A stretch of 46,824 bases of DNA from an uncultured Clostridia bacterium (lineage in GTDB: Bacteria > Bacillota > Clostridia > Christensenellales > Borkfalkiaceae). Of the stretch, positions 7,240-13,907 are shown piece by piece. The stretch covers positions 1 to 46,824 of the forward strand of contig CALVHL010000013.1 in the NCBI GenBank assembly GCA_944327625.1. Direction: 5' to 3'. Each line of letters opens with the position of its first letter. Position 1 is the stretch's first letter. A program made the position numbers and the translations under genes. A model generated the notes under the pieces. It was not told where the DNA came from. It searched no databases and saw nothing but the letters and a program-made list of their open reading frames with translations.

Positions 7240-9297
7240 ATGAAAGATAATTATAAAAAAAGGCTGAGCGCCGTCTTAGTGGCGTGCGTAATGTCGCTTA
7301 CTCTCTGTCCGGCGCTGTTCTTGCTTGCGGCTTGCGTAAACACCGACGAGCCGAACGATGACGACGATGAGGACGAAATAGTAGCGGAAGTGCCTGTATT
7401 CGACTCTGACGTCAGGCTCACCGACGACGGCGTGGAGATAACCCTCCCCGTCGACGAGGATGAAGAATATTACGACATCTACGTTTCGGACAGCGCCTAC
7501 GGCGAATACGTGCTGACTGAAACCGACTATGGCGGCGAGACCTACACGGGCGACGAGATAATGGCGTATTACCGCGTCGAGGGCAAGCGCGGGGGCAGGG
7601 TGGTAAGCACGGCGACTTACAGCTACGAAAAGGAGCTGTTCGGCGAAAATACCATAATATTCTCCCCCGAAGACGATCCCGATCAAGTTCAGGCGGTTAT
7701 AGACGAAATTTACGAATTGCAGCGCGGCTCTAATAACGGACAGTTCACCGACCGCCGCTATGCCCTGCTGTTCAAGCCCGGCGAATATTCTTCGACGGTG
7801 TACGAGGGATATTATACCTCCGTCGCGGGGCTGGGGTTTGCGCCCACCGATACTTACATAAGGCGCTTCCACGTCTATGCGGACATAGCCTCCAACAACA
7901 ACGCCACCTGTAATTTCTGGCGTTCGGTGGAGAATATCGAGATAAGTTCGTCGAGCGTGCAGTGGGCGGTGTCGCAGGCTACGAGTATGCGCAGGGTGAA
8001 GATAAACGGCAACCTCACGCTTCACCAGTCGGGCGGCTGGTCGTCCGGCGGCTTCCTCGCCGACAGTCTTGTTGCGGGTACCGTCGGTTCGGGTTCGCAG
8101 CAGCAGTGGCTGTCGCGCAACGACGAATGGGGCAGATGGGACGGCAATAACTTCAACATGGTATACGTCGGCGTCGACGGGGCAATACCCTCGGGCAGCT
8201 GGCCGGCTCAGGCGCTGACCGAAGTCGCGACTACGCCCGTCATAAGGGAAAAGGCCTTCCTCGTGTATGACGAAGCGCAGGGCTACGGCGTATTCGTTCC
8301 CGACCTCCGCAGGGATTCCGTCGGCATAAGTTGGACGGAAAACGGCTCTGACGGAACGCTGATGCCGCTCGACGAGTTCTATATCGCCCGCGCGGACAGA
8401 GATGATGCGGACACCATAAATTCCGCGCTCGCGGCGGGCAAAAACCTCATACTTTCCCCGGGAATATACGAACTAGACAAGCCCATTCAGGTCGACCGCG
8501 AAAATACCGTCGTGCTCGGGCTGGGCTATGCAACGCTGCGCATAACCGACGAAAACCGCGATACGCTCATGCGCATCGCCGACGTCGGCGGAATTAAGAT
8601 GAGCGGCATACTTTTCGATGCGGGCACTCATTCCGAAACGCTGCTCGAAGTGGGGGAGGAGGGCGCGTCAAAGGACCATTCGACCAACCCTATATGCCTT
8701 TCAGACCTGTTTTTCAGGGTGGGCGGCCACAGTGACGAGCCGACTTATGCGCATACTTCGGTCGTCGTCAACAGCAGTGACGTCATAGGCGATAATTTCT
8801 GGGTATGGCGCGCCGATCACTCTTACGGCGTCGGCTGGGACGTCAACGTCACGGTCAACGGGCTGGTAGTCAACGGCGATAACGTCACCTTCTACGGGCT
8901 GTTCGTCGAGCACTATCACGAATACCAGACGCTCTGGAACGGCGAAAACGGCTCAACCTATTTCTACCAGTCGGAAATACCCTACGATCCCCCCGAACAG
9001 TCGGCGTATATGTCGCACGACGGCACGGTCAACGGGTATGCGAGCTATAAAGTGGCAGACCACGTGCAGACGCATACGGCTTACGGCCTCGGCATATACA
9101 GCTGCCCGCACAACCCCGACATCAAGGTTGCCAACGCCATAGAAGCGCCCGCAAACGCGGGGATATATATCGAACACGCCGTCACGGTGCTGCTCGACAG
9201 CAATCCCTGCCTGCAATCGGTGCTCAACGGTCACGGCAATAAACTCAACAGCATGAAGTCTCAGATCAACATCTATGACGGAGGCGTATTCCGCTGA
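7240..9297 (+). CDS. Large right-handed beta-helix surface lipoprotein of the actinobacterial 'adenylyl cyclase/F5-8 type' annotated family
   Basis: A 685-residue lipoprotein (lipobox LLAAC) with an Asp/Glu-rich linker, a short beta-sandwich-like region (about 55-130) and then a long parallel beta-helix. Segments such as RYALLFKPGEY, ATCNFWRSVENI, GGWSSGGFLADS, QQQWLSRNDEWG, KNLILSPGIYELD, FWVWRADH and YGLFVEHYHEYQTLWNGE match a family that I recall from Streptomyces, often misnamed adenylyl cyclase or coagulation factor 5/8 protein. Pectate-lyase- and GH55-like enzymes share this architecture. Its place behind GH3 and GH16 suggests binding or cleaving beta-1,3-glucan, but no catalytic residue can be assigned. 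The invariant-looking DHSYGVGWDVN and HDGTVNGYASYK segments are candidate active-site elements. Confidence 0.75.
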   Translation: MKDNYKKRLSAVLVACVMSLTLCPALFLLAACVNTDEPNDDDDEDEIVAEVPVFDSDVRLTDDGVEITLPVDEDEEYYDIYVSDSAYGEYVLTETDYGGETYTGDEIMAYYRVEGKRGGRVVSTATYSYEKELFGENTIIFSPEDDPDQVQAVIDEIYELQRGSNNGQFTDRRYALLFKPGEYSSTVYEGYYTSVAGLGFAPTDTYIRRFHVYADIASNNNATCNFWRSVENIEISSSSVQWAVSQATSMRRVKINGNLTLHQSGGWSSGGFLADSLVAGTVGSGSQQQWLSRNDEWGRWDGNNFNMVYVGVDGAIPSGSWPAQALTEVATTPVIREKAFLVYDEAQGYGVFVPDLRRDSVGISWTENGSDGTLMPLDEFYIARADRDDADTINSALAAGKNLILSPGIYELDKPIQVDRENTVVLGLGYATLRITDENRDTLMRIADVGGIKMSGILFDAGTHSETLLEVGEEGASKDHSTNPICLSDLFFRVGGHSDEPTYAHTSVVVNSSDVIGDNFWVWRADHSYGVGWDVNVTVNGLVVNGDNVTFYGLFVEHYHEYQTLWNGENGSTYFYQSEIPYDPPEQSAYMSHDGTVNGYASYKVADHVQTHTAYGLGIYSCPHNPDIKVANAIEAPANAGIYIEHAVTVLLDSNPCLQSVLNGHGNKLNSMKSQINIYDGGVFR

Positions 9298-9332
9298 TAG
9301 CCTTCCGCCGAAAGACCTTCGGACAAAGCGGA

Positions 9333-9377
9333 CGGCTGCCGAAGCCTTTTTAAGGCTTCGGCAGCCGCAATTTTTTT
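9333..9377 (+). terminator. Intrinsic terminator of the glucan operon
   Basis: A perfect 14-bp stem (CGGCTGCCGAAGCC, 9333-9346, with its complement at 9354-9367), a 7-base loop and a T7 run just after. It closes the 1433-9297 gene series. Confidence 0.9.
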
Positions 9378-9399
9378 GTCGCCGTTTTGCGCAAGGTAC

Positions 9400-9428
9400 T
9401 TGACAATTATTACATAAAGAGTTAATAT
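9400..9428 (+). promoter_or_regulatory. Sigma-A promoter of the TM2-domain gene
   Basis: TTGACA (9400-9405), 17 bp, TAATAT (9423-9428), about 125 bp before the gene at 9556. It shows that this gene pair is not part of the glucan operon. Confidence 0.65.
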
Positions 9429-9555
9429 ATACATTACAGGGAGAATGAGGGAAATACTGCGCTTTTTGCCCGTTTTTTGCGGCAAATAAGACAGTTTTTC
9501 GCGGCTATCGCCGCCCCGCCCGTTCTTTCGGACAATATCGGCAAGGGAGGAAATT

Positions 9556-10551
9556 ATGACAGAAGAAAAAGTATCGGTGCTCTACAATAAGTTTGAAAAA
9601 CAGGTGCCCGCAGAGGACAGGGACAATCTCCTCGCCTCGCTTCGTTGCGCCGACGATTCGCTCTTTGGCGAGTTGTCCGCCATAAAGCTCAAATCTAACG
9701 CGGGCGCAATTCTGCTCGCGATATTCCTCGGCTCGTTCGGCGCCGACCGCTTCTACGTCCGCAGTATCGGCGCGGGCGTGGTCAAGCTCATCATGGCGCT
9801 CGGCAGCAGTGTGCTTTCGACGGTCGCAAGAATGTTGGTGTTGCCATCGTTCGTCGGACTGATTGCGTCCGCAATAAGCTTTGCGGCGGGGCTCTGGTGT
9901 TTTATCGATATTTTCATAACGTACAGGATAGGCAGACGGCTCAATAGCAGCCGTATTAACGACTGCCTGAGGAACGGCGAGGCTAAACGTAAAAGGGCGG
10001 AGGCTGCAAATAAAGCGGCGGCTAATGCCGAAATCAGCGCCGAAGACAAGCCCGCAGAAATAGATGAAGCACAGCCCGCAGAGAGCGCGCAGCCCGCAGC
10101 TTCGGATATCGCCGACGGCGTAATGCCCGACAGGGAGGCGGTAAAGACCATCGTCTCGCAGTATGCGACCGACGTGCTCAAAATTCAGGCTCCGCTCAAA
10201 ACTCACGTCTATAACGGCGAGGAGATAGGCGCCTACGTCTTCTTCTATCTCAACCTCAAACACATCGGCACCAACGTGTCCTGCTCGGTCGGTTCGTTTT
10301 ACAGCGGCAAGGCGTTCGCCTCGGTCAATCTCGGCATGGCAAACGACCTCGCCCGCGCAAATTTCCTCGTCAATATATTCAACGAAAAGATGCCCGTCAA
10401 GGCCTATTTCAGCAACTATAACGTCGTCATAGATTGCAGGCAGGAATACTCCGACGCAAACGGGCTGCGGAAGGCGCTCAACGACGTGCTCACCAAAATA
10501 ATGGGCTGCTTTGAATCGGTAGAATTCTCGCAGCTTGCAAGAAATCTCTGA
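9556..10551 (+). CDS. TM2-domain membrane protein with a conserved-looking soluble C-terminal domain
   Basis: A 331-residue protein with a GGGAGG ribosome site. Residues ~49-125 hold the TM2 domain: FLGSFGADRFYVRS followed by a second hydrophobic hairpin. An Ala/Glu/Pro linker (about 140-190) leads to a soluble domain (about 195-325; KIQAPLKTHVYNGEEIGAYVFFYLN) that I do not recognise. The two predicted membrane hairpins put linker and C-terminus on the same side. It sits 18 bp before another membrane protein gene with a similar linker, so the two probably form an operon and may work together. TM2 proteins have no general function assigned. Confidence 0.8.
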   Translation: MTEEKVSVLYNKFEKQVPAEDRDNLLASLRCADDSLFGELSAIKLKSNAGAILLAIFLGSFGADRFYVRSIGAGVVKLIMALGSSVLSTVARMLVLPSFVGLIASAISFAAGLWCFIDIFITYRIGRRLNSSRINDCLRNGEAKRKRAEAANKAAANAEISAEDKPAEIDEAQPAESAQPAASDIADGVMPDREAVKTIVSQYATDVLKIQAPLKTHVYNGEEIGAYVFFYLNLKHIGTNVSCSVGSFYSGKAFASVNLGMANDLARANFLVNIFNEKMPVKAYFSNYNVVIDCRQEYSDANGLRKALNDVLTKIMGCFESVEFSQLARNL

Positions 10552-10569
10552 TCAGGAAGGAAAAATCTG

Positions 10570-12033
10570 ATGTCTCAGCAGAATGAACAGGACAAGGTGC
10601 AGTCTTTGGAGCTCGACCAGCTCAAAAGCAGGATAATCGGCGTTCAGCCCCTGCCCGCGGGCGCGGACAGAATAAACGGCGGAATACCCTACGAGGAAGT
10701 GCTTGCGAAATGCCGCCGCGAGGCTGTCGTAAACCCCGACGGCAGGCAGTATTCAAGGTCGCCTCAAAGTCAATTGCCCCGCGAATATGCCGCAACTAAC
10801 GCGCCCGTGGCTGCTTCCGATGCCGTCTCAGTGGTCCTTCCCGAAGCCGCGCCCGAAGTCGTTTCGGAGGCGGTTACCGAGGTTGCGCCCGAGGCCATTT
10901 CAGAGCAGGTTAAAGCTCCCGAGAAGCCCGTCAGGGCGGCGGTTAAAGAGGGCGGCAAGTCGCGTACCAAACTTTTCGACGCGATATGTCTCGTCATAGT
11001 CTACGTCGTCGGCATAAGCTTTATATTGTCGTCGCTCAGCGTCTCGGTTGGTCTGAATGTCGACGAAAGTACGTGGTCGGTCAAAAATTATTTCATCTGG
11101 GAAGCCTTCCGCATGGTAATTATCGGCATAGTCGACACTTTCAAGCTCTTTGCCGAAGTCTCCGACTTGGGAACTGTTTTCAGTTATATTCCCTATCTTG
11201 TAGGCGACGTAGCGCTTGGCGTCATGCTTATCGTATCGGCGATTGTCATAATATGCGGCTTCATCGGCGCGCCGATAGCGCTGGCTCGCGGCAAATCGCG
11301 TACTGTCCGCAAATTTGCCATATCCGTTCTTACTACTCCGCTCATAATGTACGCGCTGTGCGCATTGCTCATATCCAGGAATGAGATTGACGGCGAGATG
11401 ATCTATACCGTTGCATATCGCGGAGGTATAGGCGCGATAATAGCCATTTCGGCGGGACTTGTCGCAATGTTCGCAATGGCGTTAGCGACCTATTCCGAGA
11501 GGAAAGACGTGCTCACGCCGCATTTCAGATCGATATGGCTAAAATCGCTCGTCGCGTTGGCGGCCTGCGCTATAATTCTGGTGATGTTCACCTATCTTGC
11601 TCTCGGTACGTCGTTCGATTGCTTTATGGGTTCATACCTGTACACGCTCATTACCGACCTCATCGACGGTTATTTCTTCAAGGAAGTTTTAATCTCGCTC
11701 GTGCTCAATGTGCTTGTATTCTTGTGCGGGTTAATACTGCTCTCGGTAACCCTGACGGGATTGAAGCGCGCGCTCAATTTCTCGGTGCGCGACGACGGCG
11801 ACGTAACCGCGCTCACGCGCGGCAAAAAGGGCTGTTCGTTCAGCCTTATGACGGCGGCGATAGTCACCGTGATAATGCAGGTCGTTCTGTTCTTCGTCTG
11901 CAGGGAGGAGTACGGATATGACTATACCTATCTATACAGCTGGCTGTATGCCGCAATCACCGCGATTGCCGTAATCGGCGAAATAGTAGTGTTAGTCGTC
12001 GGCTCTGTCGCAAAAAAGAAGAAAGGAGACTGA
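10570..12033 (+). CDS. Multi-pass membrane protein of unknown function
   Basis: A 487-residue protein with an AGGAAGG ribosome site. The first ~125 residues are soluble, with an Ala/Val/Pro/Glu-rich stretch (APEVVSEAVTEVAPEAIS). About eight hydrophobic segments follow (for example FDAICLVIVYVVGISFILSS, VALGVMLIVSAIVIICGFI, SLVALAACAIILVMFTYLAL, AAITAIAVIGEIVVLVVGSV), ending in a basic KKKKGD tail. No family is recognised. Residues around QLPREYAATNA are encoded by a reverse copy of the GCATATATGC repeat (10771-10803), suggesting that the disordered linker tolerated an insertion. It follows the TM2 gene by 18 bp. Confidence 0.75.
   Translation: MSQQNEQDKVQSLELDQLKSRIIGVQPLPAGADRINGGIPYEEVLAKCRREAVVNPDGRQYSRSPQSQLPREYAATNAPVAASDAVSVVLPEAAPEVVSEAVTEVAPEAISEQVKAPEKPVRAAVKEGGKSRTKLFDAICLVIVYVVGISFILSSLSVSVGLNVDESTWSVKNYFIWEAFRMVIIGIVDTFKLFAEVSDLGTVFSYIPYLVGDVALGVMLIVSAIVIICGFIGAPIALARGKSRTVRKFAISVLTTPLIMYALCALLISRNEIDGEMIYTVAYRGGIGAIIAISAGLVAMFAMALATYSERKDVLTPHFRSIWLKSLVALAACAIILVMFTYLALGTSFDCFMGSYLYTLITDLIDGYFFKEVLISLVLNVLVFLCGLILLSVTLTGLKRALNFSVRDDGDVTALTRGKKGCSFSLMTAAIVTVIMQVVLFFVCREEYGYDYTYLYSWLYAAITAIAVIGEIVVLVVGSVAKKKKGD
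10771..10803 (-). repeat. GCATATATGC-family repeat, reverse copy inside a coding region
   Basis: CAATTGCCCCGCGAATATGC followed by CGCAACTAACGCG is the reverse complement of the repeat consensus (AACTAACGC matches its GCGTTAGTT end), with a few mismatches. It stays in frame within the disordered linker of the membrane protein. Confidence 0.55.
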
Positions 12034-12047
12034 AAATGCAGTTGATG

Positions 12048-12072
12048 GGGCGGGCTTAAACAGTCCGCCCTT
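12048..12072 (+). terminator. Weak terminator after the membrane protein gene
   Basis: An 8-bp GC-rich stem (GGGCGGGC at 12048-12055 with GTCCGCCC at 12063-12070, one G-U pair), loop of seven, followed only by TTATCAT. It is the only termination-like structure before the tRNA promoter. Confidence 0.45.
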
Positions 12073-12078
12073 ATCATA

Positions 12079-12106
12079 TAATAGGTAACGGCTAATAGGT
12101 AACGGC
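12079..12106 (+). repeat. Perfect 14-bp tandem direct repeat
   Basis: TAATAGGTAACGGC occurs twice back to back (12079-12092, 12093-12106) in the spacer before the tRNA gene. It could be a replication slippage product or a binding site pair. Confidence 0.7.
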
Positions 12107-12185
12107 GACGGCGCGGAAGTGATTTGGCGCACTTTCGACGGTTTAATTGCCGTTCAATAATTTTTGCAAGACGACTTGAATTTAA

Positions 12186-12214
12186 TTGACGGCGGCGACA
12201 AATAAATATATAAT
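12186..12214 (+). promoter_or_regulatory. Promoter of tRNA-Pro
   Basis: TTGACG (12186-12191), exactly 17 bp, TATAAT (12209-12214). Transcription would start a few bases before the mature tRNA 5' end at 12226. Confidence 0.85.
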
Positions 12215-12225
12215 TAACAGGAAAA

Positions 12226-12301
12226 CGAGGCGTAGCGCAGTTGGTAGCGCGTATGGTTCGGGACCATAAGGTCGTGGGTTCGAATCCCGTCGCCTCGACC
12301 A
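12226..12301 (+). tRNA. tRNA-Pro, anticodon CGG, CCA encoded
   Basis: A complete cloverleaf: acceptor stem CGAGGCG/CGCCTCG, D arm GCGCAGTTGGTAGCGC, anticodon stem TATGG/CCATA (12252-12256 and 12264-12268) with loop TTCGGGA, so the anticodon CGG lies at 12259-12261 and reads the proline codon CCG. The T loop GTGGGTTCGAATCCC is standard. The discriminator A at 12298 is followed by an encoded CCA. Prolyl-tRNA synthetase, its charging enzyme, lies at the far end of this window, with no sign of a link. Confidence 0.97.
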
Positions 12302-12309
12302 AAACCGAG

Positions 12310-12336
12310 GATAAGGGCGCATTTTGCGCCCTTATC
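12310..12336 (+). terminator. Hairpin behind tRNA-Pro
   Basis: A perfect 12-bp stem (GATAAGGGCGCA, loop TTT, complement at 12325-12336) nine bases after the tRNA. CCGAG (12305-12309) and CTCGG (12344-12348) can extend it. There is no T-run, so it may act as a processing or stability stem rather than a full terminator. Confidence 0.5.
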
Positions 12337-12458
12337 TGCATATCTCGGGCTTCGGTCATTTACGTTTTTGTAAACTCCCTCGTCCTCGCATTTGTAAGGG
12401 CACAATCTGCAACCCTTCTGCTCGGTTTTGGGGTAGCATTTTTATCCACTAAATTAAA

Positions 12459-12496
12459 AGCCACGCAGAAGCAGAAGCTTCTGCGTGGCTTTTTTA
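12459..12496 (+). terminator. Strong terminator, probably of the tRNA transcript
   Basis: AGCCACGCAGAAG (12459-12471), 6-base loop, perfect complement (12478-12490) and a T-run to 12495. A-rich DNA on the left makes it possibly bidirectional. The left end of the IS30 element begins two bases beyond. Confidence 0.85.
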
Positions 12497-12497
12497 A

Positions 12498-13592
12498 TAC
12501 GGTGAATTATACTATCAAGTGCAACAGGTAAACAATAAAAAAAGTAGTTCATATAAATCGACTGTGTTAAAATAAAGTTGCAACCAATACCAACACGGAG
12601 GAAATATATGAACTACACTCATCTTACCATAGAAGAGCGCGTCTGTCTACGAAAATATTATATTGAAGGAAAAAGTTACAGGGAAATAGCAAAATTACTC
12701 GGCAGAAGCCCGAGCACAATCTCGCGCGAGATTGGCAGGAACTATACTCACCGCTACGCCATCAATACATACTATCCTCATACAGCCCACAAGAAATATC
12801 TGTTGCGTCGTTCATTCTGTCACCGCGGAATGTTTTGGAATAAAGCCGTAACAGACTATATAAACGAAAAACTGCAACGGACATGGTCTCCCGAACAGAT
12901 AGCAAATACTCCGTGCGAGGGTTTGAAATTGCCGAGTTTTAAGACGATATATCGCTGGATATATGAAAAATATCTTGTGAAGGGCAACGAAATGTTCTGC
13001 GCCGAAAGGGGAAAACCCGCCAAAGATTAGGCAACGGCGGCAGATTTACTACGGGTAAAAGCATACGAAAACGAGATAAAAGCGTATACAGCCGCAAAGA
13101 ATTCGGACATTGTGAAGCCGATACGGTAGTTTCCGGCAGAGGCAAGACCAAAGCATGCTTTGCAACGCTTGCCGAAAGAACGACGAGATTTTATATAGCC
13201 GTTAAAATACCGAACAGAACGGGAGAAACAATGGCGGATGCAATTATACGGGAGCTTTCCAAATTGCCCGAAGGAGCAGTGAAAACCATAACATGCGACA
13301 GAGGCAGCGAATTTGCTTGTTGGAGAAAAATAGAACAAGAGTTACATTGTGAAATGTATTTTGCTGACCCGTATTGAGCCTGGCAAAAGGGGACTAACGA
13401 AAATCTGAACGGACTTTTGCGTGAGTTTTATCCCAAAGGCAGAAATCTTTCAAGGGTAAGCGAAACGACACTAAAAAAGAATCTGGCGCTTATAAACGCC
13501 AGGCCCAAAAAAGTTTTAGGTTACAAAAAACCCGTTGATTTATTTAACTTTTTTATCTCTAAGTGTTGCACTTGGTTTGACAATTCATCGTG
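12498..13592 (+). mobile_element. Degenerate IS30-family insertion sequence (~1.1 kb)
   Basis: Imperfect terminal inverted repeats of 29 bp (22 identical positions) bound it: left 12498-12526 and right 13564-13592, sharing CAAGTGCAACA at the inner ends and GTGAATT/GATGAATT-like outer ends. It encloses one transposase frame broken by a frameshift and a stop. The left end abuts the T-run of a strong terminator hairpin; some IS30-type elements insert at palindromes. No clear target duplication is visible. Confidence 0.75.
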
Positions 13593-13638
13593 TTCACTCG
13601 GCGGGCTGTTTAAAAGATTAGTGAATGAGCGGTATTAA
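12608..13638 (+). pseudogene. IS30-family transposase, frameshifted and with an in-frame TGA
   Basis: ATG at 12608 follows GGAGGAAAT. The N-terminal helix-turn-helix is clear (TIEERVCLRKYYIEGKSYRE, LLGRSPSTISREIGRN). Near 12989-12994 the frame shifts by -1, consistent with loss of one A from an A-run: downstream protein continues as VLRRKGKTRQRLGNGGRFTT, then GHCEADTVVS (first catalytic Asp) and ITCDRGSEF (second Asp). A TGA at 13375-13377 interrupts FADPY-AWQKGTNENLNG just before the catalytic Glu; related proteins have Cys there. The remaining C-terminus (REFYPKGRNLSR) runs to 13638, past the right repeat into flanking DNA. Two lesions make it inactive unless complemented in trans. Confidence 0.9.
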
Positions 13639-13833
13639 AGAAAGAAAACGAATTTGATAAATTTATAATCGGATAGCATTCGCAATGTCTTAAAAGATGC
13701 GGGATAGTAAAGATAGCAGGGGCAATTTCTGACAGTCGACGGACAAAGTTTGAAAGTTCCGTTTGTCGGATTATTAACGTAGAGAAAAGTTGTAAAAACT
13801 GTCGACGGTTGTCGTTTTTGGTATGTCGTTTAC
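13639..13833. other. Spacer between IS30 remnant and EAL gene
   Basis: AT-rich DNA with no open frame worth calling. It contains two similar words, CAGTCGACGG (near 13733) and CTGTCGACGG (near 13799), but no hairpin with a T-run. Confidence 0.4.
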
Positions 13834-13862
13834 TTGCCTAATAAGATGTTATATGTTACAAT
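13834..13862 (+). promoter_or_regulatory. Promoter of the EAL-domain gene
   Basis: TTGCCT (13834-13839), 17 bp, TACAAT (13857-13862) with an extended TGT before the -10. It lies 45 bp before the gene start. Confidence 0.7.
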
Positions 13863-13907
13863 TACAATAATAGCGGTGCGTTTTAGCCGCAAAGGGAGGA
13901 CACGGGT

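Noticed and set aside
12608-13638. Split IS30 frames as programmed frameshifting plus TGA recoding
   Set aside because: TGA is an ordinary stop elsewhere here (for example at the end of the GH16, beta-helix and rubrerythrin genes), IS30 transposases are normally one frame, and no slippery site with a stem is seen at 12990. Decay is simpler.
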